Numbered from the stretch's first letter, positions 1 through 9,117 are shown. The stretch is 64,000 nucleotides of DNA from Desulfovibrio sp. UIB00 (GCF_022508225.1 NZ_JAETXJ010000006.1:1-64000), one strand, 5' to 3'. Notes: generated by a model from the sequence alone, not told the origin. Numbers and translations are program-made.

Positions 1-9
1 TTCTCAAGG

Positions 10-255
10 CGCGAGGAGCGTTTATGCTCCCCTTTGCTTTCAAAGTCAACAACTTTTTTTTCATTTCGTGAAACTTTCGTTTCACCGTGAAGCCAGTCGT
101 TTTCTTCAATCGCGAGGAGCGTTTATGCTCCCCTTCGCGTCAGGAGTCAACCGTTATTTTCGTTTCCGCGAAAATTCTTTTCGCTTGCGTTTCCGTGGAC
201 CGTTTTTCCCTTGTCGCGAGGAGCGGTTATGCTCCTCCCCGTTCCGCAAGTCAAC
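10..255. repeat. Three-copy direct repeat, period about 102 bp
   Basis: Three copies of a block starting CGCGAGGAGCG(T/G)TTATGCTCC lie at 10, 111 and 215, each followed about 15-20 bases later by GTCAAC. Each block contains a small inverted repeat, GGAGC-N6-GCTCC (15-30, 116-131, 220-235). The DNA between blocks is T-rich and diverged, so this is not a CRISPR array or an exact tandem repeat. The array may extend left of the window. An intrinsic terminator follows at 328-366, so the repeats may be transcribed on the plus strand as a structured RNA or a 3' UTR. No function is recognised. Confidence 0.7.
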
Positions 256-327
256 CTTTATTTCAGCTTTTCGTAAATTAACCACAAAAAGCATGGGTTG
301 CTCGTGCAACGGAAGTTAAAAATAGCG

Positions 328-366
328 AAACGGCGCCACAGAGTCAAGCTGTAGTGCCGTTTTTTC
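328..366. terminator. Probable bidirectional intrinsic terminator
   Basis: A 14-bp nearly perfect stem (328-341 pairing with 349-362, one mismatch and one G-T) has a 7-base loop and is followed on the plus strand by a run of T. On the minus strand the stem is followed by CGCTATTTTT. It can therefore end both the plus-strand repeat transcript and the minus-strand TRIC/UPF0126 gene. Confidence 0.65.
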
Positions 367-394
367 GCAACCATTTGCCGAACTCGCCGACGTT

Positions 395-982
395 TCAGAC
401 GATTTTGACTTTTTTCACCCCTCGCAAGGCAATCACCAGCAGCGCCCCGCACAGCGCGCACTGCCAAGGATCCAGATTCGTCAACAGCATCACGGTCAGT
501 GCCAGCATACCGCCAAAGGCGGCTGCCGTAGCGTACAGTTCTTCCTCCACGGCACGGGCCATATCCCCGAGGCAGAGGTCTCGAGCAATGCCGCCCACAA
601 GCCCACCCAGTATTCCAACCAATATACTACCCGTAGGGCCAAGCCCGGCCATCACGCCCTTTACGGTTCCTATGCCAGCCCCAAGTGCCAGCCCCAGGGC
701 ATCCAACCAGTAAAAGGCCAACCAGGCCCGGCTGCTTTGCCCTATAATGATACCGGCAATGCCGCCGCTTACGCACGCAGCGAGATACTCCCCCTGATTG
801 AGGGTAATGGCGCCGTAGCCGAGCAGCCCATCACGAGCAAGCGGTGCTGCCATCCCAGCCAGACAGGCAAGAACGGCAGCACCGCTGAAATGTGCGCCCG
901 TAGAGCGCGCCCGGCAAGATGCGGCAGCGGCCAGCACGAAGCTGGCCGCCAAGTCTAACACAAATAAGGGGAGGTTCTGCAT
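395..982 (-). CDS. TRIC/UPF0126 family inner-membrane protein
   Basis: A 195-residue, strongly hydrophobic protein with about seven membrane segments. It contains two glycine-rich repeats (GGIAGIIIGQSSR near residue 70, then GGLVGGIARDL near 130), the arrangement expected of the duplicated UPF0126/TRIC fold (YadS/YicG type). Family members are trimeric cation channels or glycine transporters; the substrate here is unknown. I chose the ATG at 982 because AGGTG lies 7 bases upstream; a GTG three codons earlier is possible. The gene stands alone, downstream of rny, and shares a terminator with the repeat region. Confidence 0.75.
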   Translation of the reverse strand: MQNLPLFVLDLAASFVLAAAASCRARSTGAHFSGAAVLACLAGMAAPLARDGLLGYGAITLNQGEYLAACVSGGIAGIIIGQSSRAWLAFYWLDALGLALGAGIGTVKGVMAGLGPTGSILVGILGGLVGGIARDLCLGDMARAVEEELYATAAAFGGMLALTVMLLTNLDPWQCALCGALLVIALRGVKKVKIV

Positions 983-1109
983 ACGCTGCACCTGAACGCC
1001 AAATCATTTCGTCGTGAAATGCTCTGGCAAGGATTTGCCTGCCAATCATTACCGCGAACAGGCACAGCGGGTTTTGCCCACGATGAGCGCCTGTTTCAAA
1101 GCTTCTGCT

Positions 1110-2669
1110 CTACTTGGCCAGCCCCACTGCCCGGCGTTCACGAATGACCGTCACACGGATCTGACCGGGGTAGGTCAGATTTTTCTCAATCTTTTCAGCT
1201 ATATCCTTGCAGAGAATATACGTGGTGTCGTCATCAACCATGTCGGAGTTGACCATAACGCGAATCTCACGGCCAGCCTGAATGGCGTATGCCTTGCTGA
1301 CGCCATCAAAGCTGGTGGCAATGCCTTCCAGATCTTCAAGCCGCTTCACATAGTTTTCAAGCAGCTCTTTACGTGCGCCAGGGCGCGCGCCGGAGATGGA
1401 GTCAGCCGCCTGCACCAGCACTGCCAAGGCCGTTGAGGGGCGCTGGTCTTCATGGTGGGCTGCAATGGCGTGGATGATCTCCTGGCTTTCGTTGTACTTT
1501 TTGGCGAGGTCGGCGCCGATAAGGGCGTGCGGGCCTTCCACCTCATGGTCAACGGCCTTGCCTATGTCGTGCAACAGGCCAGCCCGCTTGGCTTTTTTGA
1601 CGTCCATGCCGAGCTCGGCGGCCATCATGCCGCACAAGGCCGAAACTTCAAGAGAGTGCTGGAGCACGTTTTGGGTAAACGAGGTACGGTAACGCAACTG
1701 CCCGAGCAAACGGACAATTTCCGGATGGATACCGTGAACGCCCGCGTCAAAAGTGGCCTGCTCGCCCACTTCGCGCACCTGGGTGTCCAGTTCCTGCTCA
1801 CACTTCTGCACAATGTCTTCAATGCGGGCAGGGTGAATGCGACCATCCTGGATCAAGCGCTCAAGCGCCATTTTGGCAACCTGGCGGCGCAAGGGGCTGT
1901 AAGCTGAAAGAATAACGGTTTCAGGCGTATCATCTATAATAAGATCCACACCTGTGGCAGCCTCGAGCGCGCGGATGTTGCGACCTTCGCGCCCGATGAT
2001 GCGGCCCTTCATGTCTTCGCTCGGAAGGGTCACAGCGGTCACGGTCTGCTCGTTGACGTAGTCGCCCGCATAGCGCTGGATGACATTACAGAGGATTTCT
2101 TTGGCTTTGCGGTCGGCAGTTTCGCGCGCTTCCATTTCAATCTGGCGGATCATGCGCGCCGATTCGTGCCGGGTTTTGGCTTCAATTTCGCCAAAAAGCC
2201 GGACCTTTGCCTCATCAGCGGTGAGCCCTGCAATTTCAGAAAGCCGCTGTTCCTGCTCTTCAATACGGGTCTGCAAAAACATTTCAGATTCAGCAAGCTG
2301 GCGTTCCTTGCGGGCCAGATCCTTCTCTGAAGTCAGCAGTTCATGTTCTCTTGTGGTTGCTTTTTCAAGCTTTTCCTCAAGGCGACCGCCCATTTCTTCA
2401 AGTTTGCGTTCGCGGGCCTTGACCTCGCGCTCACGTTCCTTGAATTCGTTTTCAAGTTCCCGCTTCTGATTGAACAGATCGTCCTGGCCCTGAAGCAATA
2501 TCTCTTTTTTCTGGGCCTGCGCCTCTTTGCGCGCTTCCGCAACTATACGCTTCGCCAGATCTTCGGCGTCGCCCACACGTTTTGCGGCAGAACGCTTGTG
2601 CGCAAACACCCCCAGCGCAACCCCCAGCAGCGCCGCAGCTACAAGCGCTGCAATGAACAATGGATCCAT
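1110..2669 (-). CDS. rny: Ribonuclease Y
   Basis: Membrane-anchored endoribonuclease that starts mRNA decay. The 519 residues match the usual length. In order they show an N-terminal transmembrane helix (about residues 4-22), a long charged coiled coil (to about 190), a KH domain with [11 protein letters not shown], and an HD metal-dependent phosphohydrolase domain with HSLEV and [10 protein letters not shown]. The C-terminus ends in a conserved [10 protein letters not shown] stretch. It follows the zapA/6S RNA block on the same strand. Confidence 0.95.
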   Translation of the reverse strand: MDPLFIAALVAAALLGVALGVFAHKRSAAKRVGDAEDLAKRIVAEARKEAQAQKKEILLQGQDDLFNQKRELENEFKEREREVKARERKLEEMGGRLEEKLEKATTREHELLTSEKDLARKERQLAESEMFLQTRIEEQEQRLSEIAGLTADEAKVRLFGEIEAKTRHESARMIRQIEMEARETADRKAKEILCNVIQRYAGDYVNEQTVTAVTLPSEDMKGRIIGREGRNIRALEAATGVDLIIDDTPETVILSAYSPLRRQVAKMALERLIQDGRIHPARIEDIVQKCEQELDTQVREVGEQATFDAGVHGIHPEIVRLLGQLRYRTSFTQNVLQHSLEVSALCGMMAAELGMDVKKAKRAGLLHDIGKAVDHEVEGPHALIGADLAKKYNESQEIIHAIAAHHEDQRPSTALAVLVQAADSISGARPGARKELLENYVKRLEDLEGIATSFDGVSKAYAIQAGREIRVMVNSDMVDDDTTYILCKDIAEKIEKNLTYPGQIRVTVIRERRAVGLAK

Positions 2670-2831
2670 GAATCCAGCCTCTCTCTTTTATCAATACGGA
2701 CCCTGCGCCAAGAGGCGCGGGCCGACGAACACCGGCAAGCGGCAAAACTGCCGCACGCCGTAGCAAAATGAGCCCAAAGGGGCTGCTGAAACCCTGGCTG
2801 GATACCGATTGACGGTCAGGAATGAACTGCG

Positions 2832-3002
2832 CAAAAGCACCGGCTGCTAAGAATGGCAGCCAGATACGTCAAAAGAAGGCGCGTTCCCCGGAGCGCCGTG
2901 TCATGCTTGCGGTACAGAACCTGGATAACCAGGTCGGGCGCCTGTATGTCCTTTCCGGGCTTCCCGGTCTTGCCGGGCGTGCACACACAAAGACAGTGAC
3001 GG
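2832..3002 (-). ncRNA. ssrS: Probable 6S RNA
   Basis: Predicted minus-strand transcript of about 171 nt, close to the normal 6S length, located directly after zapA, which is the classic 6S neighbourhood. A TATAAT -10 box lies at 3014-3009 and a hairpin terminator at 2863-2840. The apical part folds as ACCTGG-TTAT-CCAGGT inside TACAG/CTGTA, and CCCGGA pairs with TCCGGG further out, leaving a large central bubble as in 6S. A GGCGC/GCGCC hairpin lies on the 3' side of that bubble. The family assignment rests on position, size and fold rather than a model hit. Confidence 0.6.
2836..2863 (-). terminator. Terminator of the 6S RNA candidate
   Basis: An 8-bp stem (2856-2863 with 2840-2847, one G-T pair) and an 8-base loop, followed on the minus strand by TGCTTTT. 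Confidence 0.5.
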
Positions 3003-3008
3003 CTCCCT

Positions 3009-3014
3009 ATTATA
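3009..3014 (-). promoter_or_regulatory. -10 box of the 6S RNA promoter
   Basis: Perfect TATAAT on the minus strand. The region 17 bases upstream (CCTCGG) is a poor -35, so recognition may depend on the -10 or on another sigma factor. Confidence 0.45.
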
Positions 3015-3076
3015 TTCTTGTCAGGTTAGCACCGAGGCATAAATCACGCGCGTCCCAGGGAAGCGCCCAAAGGAGC

Positions 3077-3349
3077 CTAAGAGGACTCCTCTATTTTTGA
3101 AAGCAAGGTTGAGACGCGATTCTGCACGTCCGCCTGCTCTTTCTGCGATTGCAACAAATCATCCGCCAGTCCAAGGGCCATAAAAGTCAGCAGAATGTCC
3201 TTGGTCTGCCCTCCGTGGAACCTCAGCTTCTGGTCTGCGAACCGTTCCTCCACCAGCCGCACGGCTTCCTGTACGCGCCGCATGTCGGCTCCAGGCTTGA
3301 ATGCAATGCTCAGCCCAAGAACGGTGAGGTTGATAGTATCCTGGTTCAC
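3077..3349 (-). CDS. zapA: Cell division protein ZapA
   Basis: A 90-residue ZapA-type protein, which binds and bundles FtsZ filaments at midcell. It begins with a short beta-strand segment (TINLTVLGLSIAFKPG) typical of the ZapA head. A helix with EAVRLVEERFADQ follows, and a C-terminal coiled coil mediates tetramerisation. It starts 7 bases after the coiled-coil gene upstream and is followed by the 6S RNA candidate, a widely conserved order. Confidence 0.85.
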   Translation of the reverse strand: MNQDTINLTVLGLSIAFKPGADMRRVQEAVRLVEERFADQKLRFHGGQTKDILLTFMALGLADDLLQSQKEQADVQNRVSTLLSKIEESS

Positions 3350-3355
3350 AAAAAC

Positions 3356-3625
3356 CTACTCGACGCTGTCGTGCTCCTGAATCCTGCGCAGCAAGGCGTC
3401 AATGCGATTCAGCGCCTCAGTACGCAGCGTTTCTTCGTTTTCAAGAGCTTCGCGCAGCTTTTGGTTTTCTTCATCAAGTGCGTCATTTCTGGCTGCCACG
3501 TCGGCAGACTCCGCACTGATTTTCGCGTTTTCCGCCTTGAGGCGGTCAAGTCGGGCCAAAAGCGCCTCAACCTGCGATTCAAGCTGCTCCAAAAGTTCCA
3601 TGATTTGTAGATAACACTGCGACAT
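3356..3625 (-). CDS. ZapB-like coiled-coil protein
   Basis: An 89-residue, almost entirely coiled-coil protein (MELLEQLESQVEALLARLDRL near the start, heptads throughout), similar in size and form to ZapB and probably a ZapA partner at the division site. Its position just upstream of zapA supports this. Coiled-coil similarity is weak evidence for identity, so no gene symbol is given. The start at 3625 has AAGG just upstream; an internal Met at 3601 lacks a clear ribosome binding site. Confidence 0.65.
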   Translation of the reverse strand: MSQCYLQIMELLEQLESQVEALLARLDRLKAENAKISAESADVAARNDALDEENQKLREALENEETLRTEALNRIDALLRRIQEHDSVE

Positions 3626-3655
3626 GACCTTGGCAAGAATGGATACGCTCGGGCG

Positions 3656-3689
3656 AAAAAATACCCGCGCCGACCTGTGCCGACGCGGG
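3656..3689 (-). terminator. Intrinsic terminator after glmU
   Basis: CCCGCG pairs with CGCGGG (3664-3669 with 3684-3689), followed on the minus strand by TATTTTTT. It separates glmU from the division genes. Confidence 0.75.
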
Positions 3690-3733
3690 CTGCAAAAAGC
3701 CTAAACCCTTGCGGCACAGGCCGCCAGGGCCGT

Positions 3734-5089
3734 TTATTTATTCCTGCGGGGCAGATTTTTCTGCTTTTCGCGGGCAATGGCAAGCTCGCCGTTGGGCACG
3801 TCGCGGGTAATGACCGATCCTGCCCCCACAAGGGCGTCGTCGCCCACGGTCACAGGGGCAACCAGGGCGGTATTGCTGCCAATAAAGGCATAGCGGCCGA
3901 TTTTGGTCTGGAACTTGTGCTTTCCATCGTAGTTGCAGGTAATTGTGCCCGCGCCGATGTTGGTGCCCTCGCCTATTTCGGCATCGCCAAGATAGGTAAG
4001 GTGATTAGCCTTGGCGCCTTTGCCAAGGTGGGTCTTTTTAAGCTCCACAAAATTGCCTACATGCGACTGCTCTTCAAGCACCGCGCCGGGCCGCAGGCGG
4101 GCAAAGGGCCCCACCAATGCGGATGCGCCCACGCGGGCTTTTTCCAGATGGGAGAAGGAGCGGATCTCTGCATTATTTGAGATCACGCAGTCGCGCACTA
4201 CGCAGTGCGAGGCAACGCTGGCCCCACGGCTGATGCTGGTGCGCCCATAAATTTCGCACGGCCCCGTCAATTCCACGCCGGGTTCAACCTGCGCCAGAGG
4301 CCCCACACGCACCGATCCCGGCGCATGTACGATAACGCCCGAAGCAAGCAGATCATCAACAATACGGGCGCGCAGGGTTTCTTCCATGCGGGAAAGCTCA
4401 AGCGGCGAATTCACGCCCATGAGCGAATCATCGCGGCCGCACTGGATGCCGAGAACTTCGTATTTTTCCGCAACGGCGAGGCCGATGAGGTCTGTAATGT
4501 AATATTCGCCGCTCTTGTTGCTGTTGTTCAGGTGTGGCAAAAGGCTTTGCACCGCACCAAGGCTGCAATAGTACATGCCCGCGTTGACCTCGTTGGAGGG
4601 CGGCCCGTAAAGCGAGGAATCATAATCCTTGGCTTCCACAATGGCCTTGACCTTGCCCTGCTGGCGCACCACCCGGCCATACGCGCCGGGGTTGTCCAGC
4701 TCAATGGTGGCAAAGGCCAGGTCAGCGCCAACGGCCTCGGCAAGAAAAGAACGAACCAGAGATTCCGAAAGCAGGGGCGCATCGCCGTTGACCACCAGCA
4801 AATGGGTGCAACCGGCTTCGGTCAGTGCGGGCAGAGCCTGAATAAGAGCGTGGCCTGTGCCAAGCTGCTGCTCCTGCAGCACAAAGCGGGCATCAGGAAA
4901 GGCGGCCTGCACCATTTCGGCGCGATGCCCGGCCACAATCCAGACGTCTTCCGCAAAAACAGGGCGCAGAGCCTCAATGACGCAGGCAAGCATTGGCTCG
5001 CCCAGCAGCGTTTGCAGCACCTTGGGCCTGTCCGAGTGCATGCGGGTTCCCTTGCCCGCTGCAAGAATCAAAGCCGCGTTCTTCGGCAT
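3734..5089 (-). CDS. glmU: Bifunctional GlcNAc-1-P uridyltransferase / GlcN-1-P acetyltransferase
   Basis: Makes UDP-GlcNAc, the precursor of peptidoglycan and LPS. The 451 residues are normal for GlmU. The N-terminal pyrophosphorylase half has LAAGKGTRMHSDRPKVL and the conserved GDAPLL. The C-terminal half is a left-handed beta-helix of hexapeptide repeats with the acetyltransferase signature GAGTITCNYDGKHK. The start at 5089 was chosen for the AGGAGAT ribosome binding site; an ATG eight codons upstream lacks one. Confidence 0.95.
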   Translation of the reverse strand: MPKNAALILAAGKGTRMHSDRPKVLQTLLGEPMLACVIEALRPVFAEDVWIVAGHRAEMVQAAFPDARFVLQEQQLGTGHALIQALPALTEAGCTHLLVVNGDAPLLSESLVRSFLAEAVGADLAFATIELDNPGAYGRVVRQQGKVKAIVEAKDYDSSLYGPPSNEVNAGMYYCSLGAVQSLLPHLNNSNKSGEYYITDLIGLAVAEKYEVLGIQCGRDDSLMGVNSPLELSRMEETLRARIVDDLLASGVIVHAPGSVRVGPLAQVEPGVELTGPCEIYGRTSISRGASVASHCVVRDCVISNNAEIRSFSHLEKARVGASALVGPFARLRPGAVLEEQSHVGNFVELKKTHLGKGAKANHLTYLGDAEIGEGTNIGAGTITCNYDGKHKFQTKIGRYAFIGSNTALVAPVTVGDDALVGAGSVITRDVPNGELAIAREKQKNLPRRNK

Positions 5090-5176
5090 GGATATCTCCT
5101 TCGTTCGCCACATATGGCGGGAATCTGTGCAGGCAGACCAATAGCCTCTTGCGGGCCAAACAGCAAGACCGCAGAG

Positions 5177-6322
5177 TTAATCTGCGTTGCGCGGCGCTGT
5201 TTGGGTGTTTACCCCGTGCTCGTGCGACGGCAGGCCAATCACGCAAAGTCTGGCATAGGTGCTGTGCAGGCGCGCATTCAGCGCATCTGAAGAAAGATCG
5301 GCCATGCGGGGAAACATGCGCTTGAGCACCATCACAGCCTTTGCGGCTGCGGGCGTCAGTTGCAGGCCAGACCAATTGGCGAGGCGCAGGCACCGCCCCC
5401 CGTAATAATCCTGAACATAGCGCAGGTTGCCCGTATCATTGCGCGGCACACTGTGGCTGAACAGCGGCGCGGCTGCGAGCACTGCCTTTGTAAAAAAAGC
5501 CTGCATGGCCCGTGAACGCTCAGGATCAAGCTCGCAGAGATATCCGGCAGAAACAAGGCAGCCGGCGGCATGGGCCAGCCAGCCTGCGCACTTGGCCTGC
5601 AAGGGGAACTCCGGCAGCTCGGCCAGCATACGGCCAACCTTTTCGTGCATAAGTGAGTCATGGTGATACATACGGGCGCGGTTTTCCGTCATCCCGCCGC
5701 CATGCTTGCGGTAAAGCACCACACCATCTGTATTTATGCCCACTTTGGCCCCCAGACCGTAGCAACGCAACCAGTAATCCTGATCTTCACAGGATTTTAG
5801 ACTTTGATCAAAATAACCAGCATGCCGCACAATATCTGTTCGCACCATATAGCAATGCACAGGAGCAAGATTGGCATTACATGCATGCACATCCCAATGG
5901 CTGTTGACCAGCGACCACAACCCATCGATCTGCCCATTTACGCCTTCTGAAAAATCCAGACAGCGACAGATGACAATATCAATTTCAGGCTGAACGGCAA
6001 AAGCTTTCAGCTGGCTCGCCAGCAATCCCTTTGTATGAAGGTCATCCGCGTCAAGAAAGGCGATGAAATCACCGCGCGCTGCACGCAGTCCAGCGTTCCT
6101 GGCTGCGGAAAGTCCTTGGTTTTCCTGATAGATATAATGCACATCCGGCCCAAAAGAACGGGCAACCTCAGCGGTGTTGTCCGTTGAGCCATCATCCACC
6201 ACAATCACTTCCACTTCCACCTGCGGGCAGCGCTGTTGCAGCAAGCTGGAAACAGCGTGAGGAAGGAAATCGGCGTAATTATAGCTGGGGATTATTACTG
6301 AAACCAATGGTGGAGGAGTCAT
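5177..6322 (-). CDS. Family 2 glycosyltransferase
   Basis: A 381-residue GT-A fold glycosyltransferase. The N-terminus carries the family hallmarks SVIIPSYNYADFL, VVDDGSTDNT, SAARNAGL and the metal-binding FLDADD, and a later SCEDQDYWLR matches the ED(Q/W) acceptor motif. The C-terminal 130 residues are not recognised. There are no membrane segments, so it probably acts at the inner face of the membrane on a surface polysaccharide; donor and acceptor are unknown. AGGA lies 6 bases before the chosen start. Confidence 0.8.
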   Translation of the reverse strand: MTPPPLVSVIIPSYNYADFLPHAVSSLLQQRCPQVEVEVIVVDDGSTDNTAEVARSFGPDVHYIYQENQGLSAARNAGLRAARGDFIAFLDADDLHTKGLLASQLKAFAVQPEIDIVICRCLDFSEGVNGQIDGLWSLVNSHWDVHACNANLAPVHCYMVRTDIVRHAGYFDQSLKSCEDQDYWLRCYGLGAKVGINTDGVVLYRKHGGGMTENRARMYHHDSLMHEKVGRMLAELPEFPLQAKCAGWLAHAAGCLVSAGYLCELDPERSRAMQAFFTKAVLAAAPLFSHSVPRNDTGNLRYVQDYYGGRCLRLANWSGLQLTPAAAKAVMVLKRMFPRMADLSSDALNARLHSTYARLCVIGLPSHEHGVNTQTAPRNAD

Positions 6323-6421
6323 GCGATGTCCTGTTATGCCGGGTAAGCACCATGCAGGAGTGCTGATAACGCGCACCAAGCAGATTCAAGGCGCGCCTTT
6401 CAGCACCCCCGCACGCCGATT

Positions 6422-6832
6422 TCAGTTCTTCCAAATAAAGGTAAACACCTGCTCCACATCGGGGTGCAGGGTGTGGTGCACGGGGCAGCTTTGTGTGCAG
6501 CGCTCAATTACCGCCTTTTCCTTTGCGGAATATTCGCGGTCGGGCATTTTGAAGGTCACTTCAATCTTGCCGATGCGACGCGGGTCGGCGCTCATGGTTT
6601 TGCTGATCTCCATCTCTGTGCCGGTCACGTCCACGCCATGCGTCTTTGCATAAATGCCAATAATGGTCATGGCGCAGGCTCCAAGGGCTGTGGCGCACAG
6701 GTCGGTGGGCGAAAAAGCCGCGCCCAGCCCCTGATTGTCCGAGGGGGCGTCCGTGATGATCTTTGTGCCGCTCTGGTTGTGGACGCACTCCACGCGCAGA
6801 TCCCCAAGATATTTTGCACTGACGGTAGCCAT
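6422..6832 (-). CDS. OsmC/Ohr family protein
   Basis: A 136-residue OsmC-family protein. The two redox cysteines are seen in the motifs DLCATALGACAMT and CTQSCPVHHT. Family members are thiol peroxidases that reduce organic hydroperoxides or are of unknown role. The start at 6832 has a good ribosome binding site (GGAG). An upstream ATG nine codons earlier is less likely. It lies between mntP and the glycosyltransferase on the same strand. Confidence 0.8.
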   Translation of the reverse strand: MATVSAKYLGDLRVECVHNQSGTKIITDAPSDNQGLGAAFSPTDLCATALGACAMTIIGIYAKTHGVDVTGTEMEISKTMSADPRRIGKIEVTFKMPDREYSAKEKAVIERCTQSCPVHHTLHPDVEQVFTFIWKN

Positions 6833-6876
6833 GGCAACTCCTGCGGTTTTGCCGGTCAAACGGCAGTTATGGATGA

Positions 6877-7461
6877 TTAACCAAAAACATTATGCTCGCG
6901 CAGCGTGTTACAGGCAATAGCCAGCAAGGTCAGCCCGCCCAGCAGTTCCGCCCAGCCGTTGACCGCGCAGAGGTTGGCCAGCGCCTTGCCCAGATACACG
7001 CCCACAGCGGTGATGACCGCGCACACCAGACCGATCATCAGGGCCGGGCTCCAGACAGAAGTTCCCAGAATTGCAAAAGAAAGCCCCACGGCCAGGGCGT
7101 CTATGCTTGTGGCAACGCTCAGCACCAGCAGGTTGCGCCCCGCAGTGGGATCCACCGAAGGGCGCGGACAGGAGGAACTCGCCCGTAGGGCCGAAAACCC
7201 CGAAAATACCATCTTGCCGCCTATCCAGCCCAGCAGGGCAAAGGCGATCCAGTGATCCCACGCTTCCATATAAGAACGCACGGTAATACCCAGATACCAC
7301 CCCACCACCGGCATGGCGAACTGAAAAAAACCGAATGCCGCAGAAAGGCGGAAGTAATGGCGCGCCTGCGGCGCGCGCAGGGCGCAGCCCGAAGCCAGAG
7401 CAACGGCAAAAGCATCCATGGAAAGAGCAACGGCCAGAAGCAGAACAGCAAAAAACGACAT
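6877..7461 (-). CDS. mntP: Manganese efflux pump MntP
   Basis: A 194-residue inner-membrane protein with six hydrophobic segments. It carries the duplicated acidic motif of MntP (ALSMDAFAVALASG near residue 15 and ATSIDALAVGLSFA in the second half), in which the aspartates bind Mn2+ for export. The start at 7461 gives the standard length; the open frame runs upstream but is preceded by the promoter. No yybP-ykoY-type riboswitch is evident in the roughly 50-base leader, so regulation may be at the promoter. Confidence 0.9.
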   Translation of the reverse strand: MSFFAVLLLAVALSMDAFAVALASGCALRAPQARHYFRLSAAFGFFQFAMPVVGWYLGITVRSYMEAWDHWIAFALLGWIGGKMVFSGFSALRASSSCPRPSVDPTAGRNLLVLSVATSIDALAVGLSFAILGTSVWSPALMIGLVCAVITAVGVYLGKALANLCAVNGWAELLGGLTLLAIACNTLREHNVFG

Positions 7462-7518
7462 AAAAACCCCATGCTGCGGTGCGCCATGACCGCCCAAATT
7501 GATTGCAGAGTGGCGTGA

Positions 7519-7547
7519 ACTATAGGGCAAGGGCCGCTCAGGAGCAA
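7519..7547 (-). promoter_or_regulatory. Sigma70-type promoter of mntP
   Basis: TTGCTC (7547-7542), a 17-bp spacer and TATAGT (7524-7519) on the minus strand, about 60 bases upstream of mntP. Confidence 0.6.
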
Positions 7548-7597
7548 GAGAGGTCTTTCGCTTGCGGCTGACACGGCCTCGGGATACAAGGCTGGGT

Positions 7598-8539
7598 ATG
7601 CAAACTATTCCTTCTTGGCTTTTCTGCTGGCAATGGATTGCCGCTGTTCTGACCCTGGGCGCAAGCGCCGCTTCGGCCATGCCCATTATTGTTGCTCTCA
7701 CCCTGGCCACCGGCAGACGCGGACAGGCCAGGCTCAGCGCCTATGGCGCGCGCACCCTCGCCCGCTGCGCTGCGGGGCTGGCTGTTCTTGGCCCGCTGCT
7801 GGCCGCAGGCAGTGTTCTTGCCCTGCTGGCAAGCGTACGCAGCACGGAACACATGTTTGAAGGCGTATCCTTGTGGATGCCCGCCATGCTGCCCTACACA
7901 ACGGCGGTTGCCGCCTGGCTGGCTGGCATAATCAGCCTGCTGCTGTATCTTGCGGCTGACCGCGCTGCCCCCGTGCCGCAAGCTGCGCAGGATTACTGGC
8001 AGCCGGGGCAGATCGGCCTGCGTGTCGGCCTTGCGCTGCTGGCGGCCCTCTGCTTTTTTGCCGCGCAGGTTTTGCCCAACTGGCCCTTTTCCGGCCTGCC
8101 GCAAGGGCTGAGCATGGGGGATGTGGTTCTGGCCGTGCTTCCCAAAACCTTGCACGACTACTTTACCGCATTGGCCCCAGCGGGCAGTGTTGCGCTGATC
8201 ATCCTTTCCCTTGTGGCCCGCAACGGCGGAGCCGCATTCACGCTGGCAGACGAGCAGCGCGCTGCCCGCTGGTGCGCCCTGTGGGCCATGGTGGGCTTTA
8301 TCCCCCGCTGCATTGACCGATGGGGGCTTGTGATCGGCTTTTCTCTGCGTCAGGGGCCCTTGCCGCAAGGTCTGGCGGAACAGGCAATGGGCCTTGTGCC
8401 CATGACCCTCGCCATTGCCTGCTGGGTGGCCCTGTTTGTTCTGCGCGCCCCCCGCAAATTTTACTGGCTCAACGTTCTTGGGCTTCTGCTGCTTGTGCTG
8501 GGCGCGAGTTTTCCGTTCCTTTTGGCGCTCGGGCGCTGA
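7598..8539 (+). CDS. Polytopic membrane protein, function unknown
   Basis: A 313-residue protein with about eight hydrophobic segments, spread along the whole length and separated by short Arg-rich loops (TGRRGQARLSAYGART, RNGGAAFTLADEQRAARW). No catalytic motif or transporter signature was recognised. It is transcribed divergently from mntP. The start at 7598 is preceded by AAGG at 7 bases; a longer N-terminal form lacks a binding site and begins with non-hydrophobic residues. Confidence 0.65.
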   Translation: MQTIPSWLFCWQWIAAVLTLGASAASAMPIIVALTLATGRRGQARLSAYGARTLARCAAGLAVLGPLLAAGSVLALLASVRSTEHMFEGVSLWMPAMLPYTTAVAAWLAGIISLLLYLAADRAAPVPQAAQDYWQPGQIGLRVGLALLAALCFFAAQVLPNWPFSGLPQGLSMGDVVLAVLPKTLHDYFTALAPAGSVALIILSLVARNGGAAFTLADEQRAARWCALWAMVGFIPRCIDRWGLVIGFSLRQGPLPQGLAEQAMGLVPMTLAIACWVALFVLRAPRKFYWLNVLGLLLLVLGASFPFLLALGR

Positions 8540-8616
8540 TGCTTGCCCCGCACACGGGCTGCGCGTATACCCAACTGCACATACGGATTTGATTTTTCCG
8601 CAACCCGGAGGTTCCC

Positions 8617-9117
8617 ATGCGGACTTTATTTTTTCTGTCCCTTCTCATGCTCTGCCTGACGGTTACAGCACAGGCTGAACCGCGCTCGTTTACGCTTTTT
8701 AGTGCCGACCTGCCCCAGGGCTGGGACGGCGAAGAAAAAATGGGCTTCAAATCGGGCAATCCCGATGAATGCATGCTGATTCTGGGCCTTTCCAACGAAA
8801 AGAAAGACGACTACGCCGCGCTCATCAGCATTTTTGTTCTGCCCAATACGCAAAATGACGACAGCGCATCCCTTGCCAACAAACTGGCCCCTCTTCAAGC
8901 CAACGCTTCCCAGCCCCGCCCGCAGGGGCCGTTCTGGACGTTTAACGGCGAACTGCGCAGCCAGGCCTTTCCCGTCCCCGGCGTAACCAAGGTCAACGCC
9001 ACGGAGGACAAGGTCATTATTGCCATTGTTCAGGATCCTGACCAGCGTGGAGCCGAGGCTGTTTTTGCCAGTCTCAAAGGCCTCACCCCCGAAACGCGCA
9101 AGCTGCTCGGCCAGTAA
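8617..9117 (+). CDS. Secreted protein of unknown function
   Basis: A 166-residue protein with a clear signal peptide (hydrophobic core FFLSLLMLCLTVTAQA, cleavage probably after AQA) and a mature domain of about 145 residues that may form a small beta-rich fold (FTLFSADLPQGW near its start). It has GGAGG 6 bases upstream of the ATG and ends 46 bases before a shared terminator. I recognise no domain. Confidence 0.7.
   Translation: MRTLFFLSLLMLCLTVTAQAEPRSFTLFSADLPQGWDGEEKMGFKSGNPDECMLILGLSNEKKDDYAALISIFVLPNTQNDDSASLANKLAPLQANASQPRPQGPFWTFNGELRSQAFPVPGVTKVNATEDKVIIAIVQDPDQRGAEAVFASLKGLTPETRKLLGQ

Noticed and set aside
1-366. CRISPR array at the window start
   Set aside because: Only three copies, the core is about 20-24 bases, and the intervening segments of about 80 bases are T-rich and too long and irregular for spacers.
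6900-7500. Manganese riboswitch upstream of mntP
   Set aside because: The leader from the predicted transcription start to the start codon is only about 50 bases, too short for a yybP-ykoY element.
7462-7710. N-terminal extension of MntP
   Set aside because: The promoter lies inside this stretch, and the family length fits the start at 7461.
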